Positions 18,021 through 26,884 are shown, numbered from the stretch's first letter. The stretch is DNA of 64,000 nucleotides from Thiohalophilus sp046483665 (GCF_046483665.1 NZ_JAWOCR010000004.1:1-64000), one strand, 5' to 3'. Program-made: numbers and translations. The notes: generated by a model not told the origin, from the letters alone.

Positions 18021-19874
18021 TCAATATCCATCCTGGTGAAAGGTATCGTATATCTGCTGCGCCAGTTTGCGGCTGATGCCATTGACCGCGGCCAGGTCCT
18101 CGACCCCGGCCCGGGCGATCTCCTGCAGGCCGCCGAAGCGGTGCAGCAATTGTTGCCGGCGCCGGGGCCCCAGGCCGGGAATCTGCTCCAGCGTGGAGGT
18201 GTTACGCGTTTTCTGGCGACGTTGCCGATGGCCGGTGATCGCGAAACGGTGAGCTTCATCCCGAATCTGCTGTATGAGATGCAGCGCTTTCGAATCGGCC
18301 GGCAATATAGTTTCTTCTCCTCCGTCTGACAAGTAAAGGGTTTCAAGGCCCGGTTTGCGGCCCGGTCCCTTGGCAATCCCCATCAGTCTCACGCCGGGGA
18401 TCTGCAATTCTTCCAGCACGCCACGGGCAATTTCCACCTGGCCCTTGCCACCATCGATAAACAGGATATCGGGCAGCTTGCCCTCCCCTTCACGCAGGCG
18501 TTTGTAACGCCGGGTAAGGGCCTGTTGCATGGCGGCATAATCGTCGCCCGGGGTGATGCCTTCAATATTGAAGCGCCGGTAATCCGACTTGAGCGGACCG
18601 TTGATATCAAAGACCACGCAGGAGGCCACGGTCGACTCGCCCATGGTATGGCTGATATCGAAACACTCCAGGCGCTGCGGCATTTCGTCGAGTTGCAGGG
18701 CTTCCTGCAACGCTTCGAAACGCTGCAGCTGGGTTGCCTGGCTGTTGAGCCGCAGGCTCAGGGTCTGGCGGGCATTTTGTTCGGCCATTTCAAGCCAGCG
18801 TGCCCGGGTACCGCGCACCTTGTGATGAATACTGACCCGCCGTCCGGCGGCTTCGCCCAGCGCCGTTTCGATCAGGCCCTGCTCGAGCGGGGGATGGCTG
18901 ACGATCAGCTGGGCCGGAATATCGTCCTGACGGGCCAGGTAGTGCTGGGTCAGAAAGCTGCCGATCAGCGCGCTTTCGAGCTGCTCCGGTTCCAGGCCAT
19001 CCAGATGCTTGGGGAAATAACTGCGGTTGCCCAGGTTGCGGCCCTGGCGAATGCTGAAAACCTGGATGCAGCCGATCCCGTCCCGGGCCGACGCGGCGAT
19101 GACATCGAGGTTGCCGCTGGTGTCGCTGTCCATGTACTGCTTGTCCTGGATATGTCGCAGGCTGGCAATCTGATCGCGATAGCGGGCCGCGACCTCGTAA
19201 TCCAGTTCTTCGGCCGCCCGCGCCATGCGTTCGGCCAGCGCATCGATCACCGCACTGCTTTTGCCCTCCAGGAACAACATGGCATGACGGACATCCTCGG
19301 CGTATTCTTCTTCGCTGATCAGCCCGACGCACGGCGCGGTGCAGCGCTTGATCTGGTATTGCAGGCAGGGGCGCGAGCGATTGTTATAAAAGGAGTCCCG
19401 GCACTGGCGCACGGGAAACAGTTTTTGCAGCAGGCTCAGAGTCTCGCGCACCGAGGGGGCGCTGGGGTACGGGCCGAAATAGCGCCCCTTGCCCCGCCTG
19501 GCGCCGCGATGGAACGTCAGGCGCGGGAACGGGTGTTCGGTGGACAGGTAGATATAGGGATAGCTCTTGTCATCGCGAAACAGGACGTTGTAACGCGGGC
19601 GCAGTTCCTTGATCTGGGTGTTTTCCAGAATCAGGGCCTCGCTTTCGTTCTGGGTCACGGTGACCTCGATCGCGGCAATCTGCGCCACCATCACCCGGGT
19701 CTTGGGGCTGTCCAGGTTGATCCGAAAATAACTGCTGACCCGTTTTTTCAGATCCACCGCCTTGCCGACATAGATCACCGTGCCGTTGGCATCGAGCATG
19801 CGATACACGCCAGGCCGGTTGGGCAGGCCCTTGATGAAAGCTTTGGCGTCAAAATCGGGGGTATCAGCGCTCAT
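18021..19874 (-). CDS. uvrC: Excinuclease ABC subunit C
   Basis: 617 residues. UvrC makes both incisions around UvrB-marked DNA damage in nucleotide excision repair. Visible parts are a GIY-YIG nuclease domain (GVYRM...VIYVGKA, ~18-45) for the 3' cut, a Cys-rich segment with CRDSFYNNRSRPCLQ around 160-180, a UVR domain near 200-235, an RNase H-like endonuclease domain (ECFDISH, FIDGGKGQ) for the 5' cut, and C-terminal helix-hairpin-helix motifs (IPGLGPRRRQQLL). It forms a tight pair with pgsA. The upstream 313 bp hold repeats. Confidence 0.97.
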   Translation of the reverse strand: MSADTPDFDAKAFIKGLPNRPGVYRMLDANGTVIYVGKAVDLKKRVSSYFRINLDSPKTRVMVAQIAAIEVTVTQNESEALILENTQIKELRPRYNVLFRDDKSYPYIYLSTEHPFPRLTFHRGARRGKGRYFGPYPSAPSVRETLSLLQKLFPVRQCRDSFYNNRSRPCLQYQIKRCTAPCVGLISEEEYAEDVRHAMLFLEGKSSAVIDALAERMARAAEELDYEVAARYRDQIASLRHIQDKQYMDSDTSGNLDVIAASARDGIGCIQVFSIRQGRNLGNRSYFPKHLDGLEPEQLESALIGSFLTQHYLARQDDIPAQLIVSHPPLEQGLIETALGEAAGRRVSIHHKVRGTRARWLEMAEQNARQTLSLRLNSQATQLQRFEALQEALQLDEMPQRLECFDISHTMGESTVASCVVFDINGPLKSDYRRFNIEGITPGDDYAAMQQALTRRYKRLREGEGKLPDILFIDGGKGQVEIARGVLEELQIPGVRLMGIAKGPGRKPGLETLYLSDGGEETILPADSKALHLIQQIRDEAHRFAITGHRQRRQKTRNTSTLEQIPGLGPRRRQQLLHRFGGLQEIARAGVEDLAAVNGISRKLAQQIYDTFHQDGY

Positions 19875-19924
19875 AAGACTATTTTAACCCCAGCGGGAAC
19901 AACGGTCATCGGGGAATCCAATGC

Positions 19925-19993
19925 AGTCCGCCAATGAACGCAAATCAACGCCAATTATTTTATTTGCGTTCCTTAGCGTTTTTCGCAGACGGT
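19925..19993. repeat. Imperfect palindromic intergenic repeat, family A copy 1
   Basis: GTCCGCCAATGAACGCAAA on the left and TTTGCGTTCCTTAGCG with TTCGCAGAC on the right form an imperfect inverted repeat. A second copy starts at 20099. Between uvrC and the uracil-DNA glycosylase gene there is no coding frame. Confidence 0.75.
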
Positions 19994-20030
19994 TTTTCAT
20001 ATTGTCAGTTTTCATTTATGTTCGGAATAA

Positions 20031-20049
20031 GGGTGCGTAACACGCACCC
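20031..20049. other. Perfect 8-bp hairpin between repeat copies
   Basis: GGGTGCGT and ACGCACCC are separated by AAC. There is no T run on either side, so a rho-independent terminator is unlikely. It lies midway between the two family-A repeats, in the gap downstream of the uracil-DNA glycosylase gene. Confidence 0.5.
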
Positions 20050-20098
20050 TGCACGGCAAAATCAGGGAAAATCTGAGGGTCCCGGAGAAACCATAAAA

Positions 20099-20166
20099 GT
20101 CCGCCAATGAATGCGAAACACGCGAATATTGTATTTTATTTGCGTTAATTTGCGTGTTTTGCGGAT
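20099..20166. repeat. Imperfect palindromic intergenic repeat, family A copy 2
   Basis: Begins GTCCGCCAATGAATGCGAAA and ends TTTGCGTGTTTTGCGGAT; the arms are complementary with mismatches, and the sequence closely matches the copy at 19925. It ends ~20 bp from the uracil-DNA glycosylase stop. Confidence 0.75.
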
Positions 20167-20187
20167 AACCTGTTCACCTGAGCAACG

Positions 20188-20841
20188 CTATTTTTGCTCC
20201 GTCAATTTTGCGATCAGCCGGAACACGTCATGAAACATCTTTTCGGTCAGGCGGCCGGTCTGGGTGTTGTAGCGACTGCAGTGATAGGAGTCGACCAGCC
20301 AGCGCCCGTCGGGTAGCTGATAACGGGCCGCATGGCCGAATTTGTACTGCGACTGCTTCAGATCCTGCGCCTTGAGCACGGCCTTGTGGGCGATGCCACC
20401 CAGCGCCAGAATCACGCTGTTGCGCGGCAGACTCAATAGCTCCTGTTGCAGATAGCGGTTGCAGGTATTCATCTCCTCGGTGGTCGGCTTGTTCTCCGGC
20501 GGCAGGCATTTGACGGCGTTCGTAATCCGGCACTGCTTGAGTTTGAGTCCATCGTTGAGGGAAATCGACTCGGGCCGGTTGCTGTAGCCGAATTTATGCA
20601 GGGTCTGATAGAGCAAAATACCGGCGAAATCGCCGGTAAACGGTCGCCCGGTGGCATTGGCGCCATGCATCCCGGGGGCAAGACCCACGATAAGCAGTTT
20701 TGGTCTGGCACTGCCACAGGCGGCGACCGGCCGGGCATGGTAGTCGGGATAGTCGTGCCGGACCTGTTTTAAAAAATCTCTCAGGCGGGGACAACGGCGA
20801 CATTCGGGATCGAATTGTTCAGAGTTCGGGCGGGAGGACAT
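20188..20841 (-). CDS. Uracil-DNA glycosylase, family 5 (UDGb-like), iron-sulfur type
   Basis: 217 residues. Excises uracil or other deaminated bases from DNA at the start of base-excision repair. Motif 1 is GLAPGMHGANATGRPFTGD (~53-71) and motif 2 DSYHCSRYNTQTGRLT near the C terminus, both typical of family 5 rather than family 4. C14, C17, C112 and C127 fit the four ligands of the [4Fe-4S] cluster. Family 5 lacks the catalytic Asp/Asn of motif 1 in other UDGs, as seen here (GLAPG). It lies between uvrY and uvrC, an extra repair gene in that conserved neighbourhood. Confidence 0.9.
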   Translation of the reverse strand: MSSRPNSEQFDPECRRCPRLRDFLKQVRHDYPDYHARPVAACGSARPKLLIVGLAPGMHGANATGRPFTGDFAGILLYQTLHKFGYSNRPESISLNDGLKLKQCRITNAVKCLPPENKPTTEEMNTCNRYLQQELLSLPRNSVILALGGIAHKAVLKAQDLKQSQYKFGHAARYQLPDGRWLVDSYHCSRYNTQTGRLTEKMFHDVFRLIAKLTEQK

Positions 20842-20905
20842 GCGTAATTCAACCTGGGACGACGGGTAACAACCGGGCTATTGTAGCGTGTTTTGCCCCA
20901 CCTCG

Positions 20906-21556
20906 TTACTGGATCTGGCTGGATTCGATCACCCCGTGCAGCATGGCCAGTCGGGCCAGCTCGATATCACTGTGTACGTCCAGCTTGGTATAGAGCCGCT
21001 GGCGATAGGTACTGACGGTTTTGGGACTGAGACAGAGCTTGTCGGAAATGACGGAGACTTTGTGACCATTCATCAGCATCATCAGCACCTGCAGCTCGCG
21101 TTCGGAAAGATTGTCGAATGGGGAACCGGACTCGTGTTCGGGAAACTGGGAAAGCGCCAGCTGTTGCGCAATCTCGGGGGTAATATAATGTCGTCCCTCC
21201 ATCGTTTCATGAATCGCGTGGCTGATTTCATCCACCCGGGCACCCTTGGTCAGATAACCCGCCGCGCCGGCTTTGAGCAAACGTTGAGCAAACATATCAT
21301 CCTGATGCATGGTCACGATGATAATACGCAGGCCCGGTTTGTTGCCGAGCATTTTCCGCGTGGCTTCGAGTCCGCCGATGCCGGGCATATTAATGTCCAT
21401 TAACACGACATCGGGATTGAGAGTGGCCGTCATCTGAATCGCTTCTTCGCCGTTAGTGGCCTCACCGAGAATCTCGAACTCAGCGATATCTTCAAGCAAC
21501 CGGCGAACGCCGGTACGAACCAGTTCATGATCGTCCACCAGGAGGATTTTTATCAT
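20906..21556 (-). CDS. uvrY: UvrY/GacA-type LuxR-family response regulator
   Basis: 216 residues from the ATG at 21556; the frame is open further upstream, but MIKILLVDDH is the family N terminus. Receiver (~1-120) with DD pocket, phospho-acceptor D54 in LMDINMPG and a TKGA segment; LuxR-type HTH (~145-205) with LSERELQVL and SPKTVSTYRQRLY. In related bacteria this regulator is phosphorylated by BarA/GacS and activates csrB-like small RNAs that control carbon storage and biofilm formation. Its closeness to uvrC is the classic uvrY-uvrC linkage, here split by the uracil-DNA glycosylase gene. No kinase partner is in the window. Confidence 0.93.
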   Translation of the reverse strand: MIKILLVDDHELVRTGVRRLLEDIAEFEILGEATNGEEAIQMTATLNPDVVLMDINMPGIGGLEATRKMLGNKPGLRIIIVTMHQDDMFAQRLLKAGAAGYLTKGARVDEISHAIHETMEGRHYITPEIAQQLALSQFPEHESGSPFDNLSERELQVLMMLMNGHKVSVISDKLCLSPKTVSTYRQRLYTKLDVHSDIELARLAMLHGVIESSQIQ

Positions 21557-22007
21557 GTGATATGCCCCCACCCTGCTTCTGGAAATTATTATTATTGAAC
21601 CGGAATGTAACTCAAACACCGGAAAATGAGTAGCCCTTTTCGGGCAAGTGGTGCAGCGCCGGGATAATTATCCCATGTCAAAAATATGGTCTATGGGCGT
21701 ATTCCAGATACATAAGATGACAACAGCTCGAGGAACTACCGGCTCATCAGCCCGGTATCAGGACTTACTCCGCTTTGCGTTCAGCCAGAGCCCGATACAA
21801 CAGGGGCTCGGGGGTCCGATCAGGTCATTCCGATTCTGGCCATCCTCCCTCGATTGTTGTTATAAAATACAGGCAACGCGAAAAACTGAAACCACACACT
21901 ATAACAATGCCGAATTGCACAGGCATTACGTTATATCAATGCCCGCATTGAAAATGATGAGCTATACTGCGAGCAGTTTTACCCGAATACCAACAGGAGT
22001 GACTATC
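21557..22007. other. Divergent intergenic region upstream of uvrY
   Basis: 451 bp between two divergent genes with no convincing coding frame, tRNA or repeat. It should hold the promoters for uvrY (minus) and the small conserved gene (plus), but I cannot assign boxes with confidence. AGGAG at 21994 is the ribosome binding site of the gene at 22008. Confidence 0.5.
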
Positions 22008-22289
22008 ATGAATACGACCTCTGAGTTTGAGAGGGCTATCAAGGACCCCACCCTGGTTTATCGACGCCCCGCGGACGTTCTGGGCGATCCTCACCTCAGT
22101 GACGAACAGCGCCTGCAGATACTCAAACGCTGGGATCAGGACCAGCGTGAACTTCAGGTGGCCCAGGAAGAAGGTATGTCTGGTGGTGAAGAGAATATTC
22201 TCAAAGAGATTCTGGATGCCATGGAGAAACTCGACGTTCATCCCGATACACGGGAAGCTCCGACCAAGCACGGTGGTTCTATCGACTGA
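22008..22289 (+). CDS. Small conserved hypothetical protein, acidic
   Basis: 93 residues from the ATG at 22008, preceded by AGGAGT at 8 bp spacing; the frame is open further upstream, but only this start has a ribosome binding site. The sequence is hydrophilic and predicted helical, with a PADVLGDPHLSDEQRLQIL segment (~22-40) and an RELQVAQEEGM segment (~47-57) that I recall from small uncharacterised proteobacterial proteins. It has no signal peptide or membrane segment. Function unknown. The phospholipase/DedA gene follows after 59 bp. Confidence 0.8.
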   Translation: MNTTSEFERAIKDPTLVYRRPADVLGDPHLSDEQRLQILKRWDQDQRELQVAQEEGMSGGEENILKEILDAMEKLDVHPDTREAPTKHGGSID

Positions 22290-22348
22290 ACCGTCACTTA
22301 TCCACTCTCTTTATATATCAAAGTGATCCAGTTGCTGCAGACTAACCG

Positions 22349-24472
22349 ATGTCCACCCCGGCGCGTATTCTAGAACCCGGGCGGAACTGCTGGCGGGTTT
22401 GTCGTGCCGAGCGCATCGCATTTTTGATCGACGGTGCGGATTATTTTCATGCCCTGCATTCGGTATTGCCGCAAGCCAGACAGCAGATACTCATCTCATC
22501 CTGGGATATTTACAGCGAGATCCGACCCGGTGCCTTGCAGGGAGACAAACGCAGCCTGGCCGAGATACTGGACAGACAACTGCATAAGCACCGGCATCTG
22601 CATGTTTACATGCTGAACTGGGATTTCTTCCGCCTGCTGAACATGCAACGCGAATGGTTGCCGAGTTATAAATTCGGCTGGAATACCCATCCGCGTCTGA
22701 CATTCAAACTCGACAGCCAGCATCCACCGGGAGCCTCTCACCATCAGAAATTCGTGGTGCTGGACGAGCGTCTGACTTTCGTGGGAGGGCTGGATATTAC
22801 CCGTGGTCGCTGGGATACCCCGGCCCATCATCCGCACGATGCCCGGCGCAAGCAGGTCGATGGCACGCTCGGACGTCCTTATCATGATGTGCAAATTGCT
22901 CTTGAGGGGGAAGTTGCTTCAGCGCTGGCGGACCTGTTCCGCGAACGCTGGCGCCGGGCCACCGATCAGGAATTCAAACCCCTGGATGAAGCGGCCTCAT
23001 CCCTGTGGCCCCCGGCACTGAAGCCGGACATGCAACAGGTTGACGTGGCCATCAGCCGGACACAACCGGCCTATGACAATTATCCCCAAGTCCGGGAAGT
23101 CGAGCAATTGTATCTTGATGCAATCACCGCTGCGCAGGATTTTATCTATATCGAGAATCAGTTTTATACCTGCCCCCGAATTAATCAGGCCCTGATCCAG
23201 CGACTGCTGGAAGAGGATGGACCACAAATAATTCTCAACCTGCCTCTGGAGACCGAAGGCTGGATATCGCAGAACTCCCTGGATATTATACGCGTCCGGC
23301 TGCTACAGGATTTGCGCCAGGCTGATCAACATGGTCGCCTGGCGATTTACTATCCCTGGAAAAAAGAGCTGGAGACCATTCCGCTTAACCTGCATGCCAA
23401 GGTCATGGTAGTCGATGACCGCTTTGTCCGCATCGGCTCTTCCAACCTTAATAATCGCTCTATGGGACTGGACACCGAGTGCGATATCTCGGTGGAGGTC
23501 AATCATGACGATATTAAATCAGGACACGCGATACGCCGTTTTCGCCAGAGATTGCTGAGCGAGCATCTGGACACCTCTCTTGATGAGGTCGAAAAGAGTG
23601 AACAGCAACAAACCGATCTGCTCACCTCGATTGAAATATTACGTAAACAGAGTACCGATCGGTGCCTGATGCCTCTGGAGCCGGTTTTACCCGAGTACGA
23701 GCAAGGCGTATTGACAGACATCGAACTCGTCGATCCCGAACAACCCATCAATCCGGAAAGTCTGCTCTATCACTATATACAGGGCAAAAGATCCTTGTTG
23801 CCCGGCAAACGGATATTAACCTGGCTGGCAGCAATTCTACTGTTTTCCACTCTGGCTGCTGTGTGGAATTTCACTCCGATGGAACAATGGATGGAGGTGG
23901 AGCGCGCCACGAGCATCATAGAAACATTACGTAAATACCCTTTCTCTATTATTTTTATAATAGCCGGGTTTGTCATTGCATCCATGCTGATGGTGCCGGT
24001 CACACTGTTGATCGTCGCCTGTATTATTGTGTTTGGCGCTTTGTGGGGTGCCGTCTATGCGCTGACCGGAGCTTTTTTCAGTGCCGTACTGACATACCTG
24101 CTGGGCAGCCTGATGGGGAAGGACGCACTCAGGGGGCTGGCGGGTGGACGGGTCAATCGCGTCAGTCAGCGCCTGGCTCGCCACGGTGTCATAGCCATCA
24201 TGTTCGTCCGTATTGTGCCGGTTGCCCCCTTCACAGTCATTAATCTGGTGGCCGGGGCATCACATATCCGTCTGCGGGAGTACATGCTTGGCACGGTATT
24301 CGGCATGGCGCCCGGGATCACGGCGATTGCCCTGCTGACCGACCGCATCCGGGCGACTATCACCGAACCGGAGATTTCGACTCTCCTGTTACTGCTACTG
24401 GTAATAGTGGCTATGCTGGGCATGGGCTACCTGTTGAACCGGCTTATGCGGCGACATCATATAGAAGAGTGA
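22349..24472 (+). CDS. Phospholipase D/cardiolipin synthase-like protein fused to a DedA/VTT membrane domain
   Basis: 707 residues. The N-terminal ~420 residues are a PLD superfamily domain with both HxKxxxxD catalytic motifs, HHQKFVVLD (H132, K134, D139) and HAKVMVVDD (H349), the pair needed for phosphatidyl transfer or hydrolysis. The C-terminal ~230 residues start with a membrane helix (~490-510) and contain a VTT/DedA domain with several more helices and the RIVPVAPFTVINLVAG signature. DedA/VTT proteins are linked to lipid scrambling and membrane homeostasis, so the fusion may join phospholipid chemistry to movement across the membrane (inference). It may be cotranscribed with the small gene upstream. 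Confidence 0.92.
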   Translation: MSTPARILEPGRNCWRVCRAERIAFLIDGADYFHALHSVLPQARQQILISSWDIYSEIRPGALQGDKRSLAEILDRQLHKHRHLHVYMLNWDFFRLLNMQREWLPSYKFGWNTHPRLTFKLDSQHPPGASHHQKFVVLDERLTFVGGLDITRGRWDTPAHHPHDARRKQVDGTLGRPYHDVQIALEGEVASALADLFRERWRRATDQEFKPLDEAASSLWPPALKPDMQQVDVAISRTQPAYDNYPQVREVEQLYLDAITAAQDFIYIENQFYTCPRINQALIQRLLEEDGPQIILNLPLETEGWISQNSLDIIRVRLLQDLRQADQHGRLAIYYPWKKELETIPLNLHAKVMVVDDRFVRIGSSNLNNRSMGLDTECDISVEVNHDDIKSGHAIRRFRQRLLSEHLDTSLDEVEKSEQQQTDLLTSIEILRKQSTDRCLMPLEPVLPEYEQGVLTDIELVDPEQPINPESLLYHYIQGKRSLLPGKRILTWLAAILLFSTLAAVWNFTPMEQWMEVERATSIIETLRKYPFSIIFIIAGFVIASMLMVPVTLLIVACIIVFGALWGAVYALTGAFFSAVLTYLLGSLMGKDALRGLAGGRVNRVSQRLARHGVIAIMFVRIVPVAPFTVINLVAGASHIRLREYMLGTVFGMAPGITAIALLTDRIRATITEPEISTLLLLLLVIVAMLGMGYLLNRLMRRHHIEE

Positions 24473-24749
24473 GTCCGGCTTCTTCGATGCGCAAAGCCGG
24501 TTACAACATTCCGTCCTGCATTGGTGACGATGGTTGTCATCGAGCAGAGTGTCGCCATCAGGTGCTGCAACAGCTGCTTTCTCCGGTGACTGGCTCGCGG
24601 GTGATCGAAAGCGGGGCTGCACATCACGGGCTTCTGGGGCCCCTATCGAGTACTCCAGGTCTTTTCTTTCCCGGACCCGGGACCCTGTTCCGTGTTTTTC
24701 CCGACAAGTGGTTACCATAAACCGGAAAAGGGACACGCTCACCCGGCTA
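24473..24749. other. Intergenic segment without recognised features
   Basis: 277 bp after the PLD/VTT gene. The short open frames on both strands show no plausible protein character. There is no clear terminator. A palindromic repeat follows at 24750. Confidence 0.5.
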
Positions 24750-24888
24750 AATAGGTATTCCGAATACCAGTACAGAGAGATTGCTTCGTCACGTTGTTCC
24801 TCGCAATGATCTCTCTATTTTTGGTCATTGCGAGCGAAGCGAGGCAATCTTTTGAACAAAATGATCTGGTATTCGGAACACCTATTTT
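24750..24888. repeat. Palindromic repeat, family B copy 1 (CATTGCGAG type)
   Basis: Outer arms AAATAGGTATTCCGAATACC and GGTATTCGGAACACCTATTT are near-perfect inverted repeats. Inside is a second imperfect palindrome, AGAGATTGCTTCGTC...TCGCAATGATCTCT followed by GTCATTGCGAGCGAAGC...GGCAATCTTT. A related copy without the same outer arms lies at 30456-30575. Confidence 0.8.
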
Positions 24889-24945
24889 GCACACAGGACA
24901 TACAAATAAACAACTTGAACTCCAGGTCCCGAGGTTAACAAACGT

Positions 24946-25626
24946 ATGATTGAAACCCTGTTAAGAGACCTGCTCTCCGATGGCCGATTGTTGTCGATCT
25001 GGCTTGTTATTGTAGTTGTATCACTGCTGTTTCTGCTCCGGGACTTCAAAAAATATAATGATCATATTGACTCATTAATGAAGGTTGTCTGGTTTTTGAC
25101 CGTCACCTACTCCGGACCCATTGGATTGTGGCTCTACTTTACCACTGGCCGCAAACAGATCCGACGTGACTCGGTGTGGCGACAGGGTGTTCGCTCTCTC
25201 GCTCATTGCTATTCGGGCTGCGGTGCCGGTGAAGTTACCGGGATTGTCATCGCCGCGGGGTTGTTAACCCTGGGCAACAATGCCGTAGCCCTGATTACTT
25301 TTGCGTTCGCCTATATTTTTGGTTATGGATTGACCTTCGGCCCCCTGGTGCAGGCTGGCATACCCATCAAGCGCGCCTTGATAGACACCTTTTATTCCGA
25401 CACCCTGACCATTGCCGTCATGGAAGTGACGGCGATTTCGCTGGATATCTGGCTGGCTGCTGACGCTACCATGGGGGAACCGTTGTTCTGGGGATCGTTG
25501 ATATTTTCACTCAGTATCGGACTTGTTGCGGCCTACCCGGTCAACGTCTTGCTGGTTCACTTTGGTGTCAAAGGTGGCATGGGCGATCCTCGCGATACAC
25601 AATCCAGCCATGCACATCATCATTGA
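24946..25626 (+). CDS. DUF4396 family membrane protein
   Basis: 226 residues with about six hydrophobic helices. The conserved HCYSGCGAGEVTG segment (~87-99) and the overall layout match DUF4396 proteins; the Cys and His residues in it and the C-terminal HAHHH tail suggest metal binding. Some family members neighbour copper or other metal genes, but none lies here, so no substrate can be given. It has GAGG upstream of the ATG at 24946 and converges on the CRP-like gene with a 7 bp gap. Confidence 0.85.
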   Translation: MIETLLRDLLSDGRLLSIWLVIVVVSLLFLLRDFKKYNDHIDSLMKVVWFLTVTYSGPIGLWLYFTTGRKQIRRDSVWRQGVRSLAHCYSGCGAGEVTGIVIAAGLLTLGNNAVALITFAFAYIFGYGLTFGPLVQAGIPIKRALIDTFYSDTLTIAVMEVTAISLDIWLAADATMGEPLFWGSLIFSLSIGLVAAYPVNVLLVHFGVKGGMGDPRDTQSSHAHHH

Positions 25627-25633
25627 GCCGAAG

Positions 25634-26443
25634 TTACTCCCGGGACAGTTGTTCCAGTGTTTCAAGATCGCAGGTGAATAGTGACTCGGAATTATTTTCG
25701 ATCGGATCGAGGACCGACTCGCGCTTGAATTCGGCAATCACGCGGCTGACACTTTCAGCCGTCACCCCCAGAATCTCCGCCATTTCGTCGGTGGTCAGTA
25801 ACTCGACAACATGCGGTCCTGTTTCGGATTCAAAATCCGCCAGAAAGCGCAACAGGCGAGCTACCCTTCCCTTGACGCTACCGGTGGAAAACTCGGTAAT
25901 CCAGGTGTCGGCATAATTCAGATACTCATGCCAGTGCTCGAGTAACCGATTATATAAACGTGGCTCGTCTTCTTTCCATTGCTGGAAGATGTGATGCGGT
26001 ATTTTATAGATAGCGACCTCATCAATGGCAATCGCCGTGTGTTCGTGCTCATCACCCATTAATCCTTCCATACCGATCAGCGAGCCGCGTTTATGCAATC
26101 GCACTATCCGACTGCGGCCATTGGGCAGATGGCTAATCAGCTTGAGTCTTCCCTGGCGCACGAGAAATAACAGATGGCTTCCCTCGCCGCCATGATAAAT
26201 CACTTCCCCCGACTGATAGGTGACCTGGCTGATCGATTCCAGTAGACGGGGTTGGTCGGCCAGTATCTCGCCATCCAGAAACCCCAGCTTGCTCAATTCT
26301 GTTTGCAGCTGGCCCTGCTCATTCAGCGGTGATTCCGGATCCCTTTCTTCAGTTTTCAGCACGTTGATAAATTCCTTCAGTAATTTAAGTCTCAGATATA
26401 AGCGGATAAAAAAATCATCCTTCCCGGCGGGTTTTTCAACCAT
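25634..26443 (-). CDS. CRP/FNR-family transcription regulator
   Basis: About 269 residues from the ATG at 26443; an in-frame TTG at 26467 with AGGA upstream is a real alternative. There is a ~60-residue N-terminal extension, then a cyclic-nucleotide-binding-type beta roll (~65-180) and a Crp-type winged helix (~195-255) with LTTDEMAEILGVTAESVSRV. The N-terminal Cys cluster of FNR is absent. The cAMP-contacting Arg-Ser pair of CRP is replaced by HT in DEHEHTAIA, so neither oxygen sensing by Fe-S nor cAMP binding is expected. The divergent csbD start is 112 bp away, making csbD a likely target. Confidence 0.9.
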   Translation of the reverse strand: MVEKPAGKDDFFIRLYLRLKLLKEFINVLKTEERDPESPLNEQGQLQTELSKLGFLDGEILADQPRLLESISQVTYQSGEVIYHGGEGSHLLFLVRQGRLKLISHLPNGRSRIVRLHKRGSLIGMEGLMGDEHEHTAIAIDEVAIYKIPHHIFQQWKEDEPRLYNRLLEHWHEYLNYADTWITEFSTGSVKGRVARLLRFLADFESETGPHVVELLTTDEMAEILGVTAESVSRVIAEFKRESVLDPIENNSESLFTCDLETLEQLSRE

Positions 26444-26555
26444 AAAAACTTTATTGAGAATTTTCAATGCAAATAAATCCTGTAAGTGTAAGTTTATAAA
26501 TCAAGACAGAGCGAAAAATACCGCGGATCAAAAAGTAATACCTAAAGGAGGTTTT

Positions 26556-26795
26556 ATGAGCTGGAAGCAAATAGAAGGTAAATGGCGTGAATTCGTCGGG
26601 TCAGCGAAACAGCGCTGGGCCAAACTGAGCGACAGCGACCTGGCCGAATGTGAAGGCAACCGTGACAAGCTGGTCGGCAAACTGCAGGAGCTCTATGGCC
26701 TCAGCGCGGACCAGGCTGGCGAGGAAATCGCCCACATCGAACAGCACCTGCGCGAAGGTCAGGAAGGCGGCAAACGCATGTATGGTGGGCAATAA
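26556..26795 (+). CDS. CsbD-like general stress protein
   Basis: 79 residues, highly charged and helical, with the family start MSWKQIEGKWREFVGSAKQ. The start at 26556 is fixed by a strong AAAGGAGG box at 26544-26551. CsbD proteins accumulate under stress in many bacteria; their molecular role is unknown. It is divergent from the CRP-like regulator and ends before a strong terminator at 26855. Confidence 0.9.
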   Translation: MSWKQIEGKWREFVGSAKQRWAKLSDSDLAECEGNRDKLVGKLQELYGLSADQAGEEIAHIEQHLREGQEGGKRMYGGQ

Positions 26796-26798
26796 TAA

Positions 26799-26853
26799 AC
26801 AGGGGCCAGGGACCAGGTGCTCGCCTGGTTACTAGCCCCTGGTACCTGGAAAC
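26799..26853. repeat. CTAG-containing palindromic repeat, family C copy 1
   Basis: Contains CAGGGGCCAGGGACCAGG and CCTGGTTACTAGCCCCTGG in imperfect inverted order. The motif CCAGGGGCTAGT recurs near 41514 after infA. It lies just after csbD and before its terminator. Confidence 0.6.
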
Positions 26854-26854
26854 T

Positions 26855-26881
26855 AAAAAGGCCCCAACGGGGCCTTTTTTA
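26855..26881. terminator. Strong rho-independent terminator after csbD
   Basis: AAAAAGGCCCC-AAC-GGGGCCTTTTTT, a seven-pair GC stem flanked by A and T runs, so it may work in both directions. It ends the csbD transcript. Confidence 0.9.
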
Positions 26882-26884
26882 ATA

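Noticed and set aside
18525..19937. 470-codon open frame opposite uvrC
   Set aside because: Antisense shadow of a strongly conserved gene; no domain or ribosome binding site.
24478..24742. Small genes between the PLD/VTT gene and the DUF4396 gene
   Set aside because: Open frames on both strands have no ribosome binding site, odd composition and no protein-like pattern.
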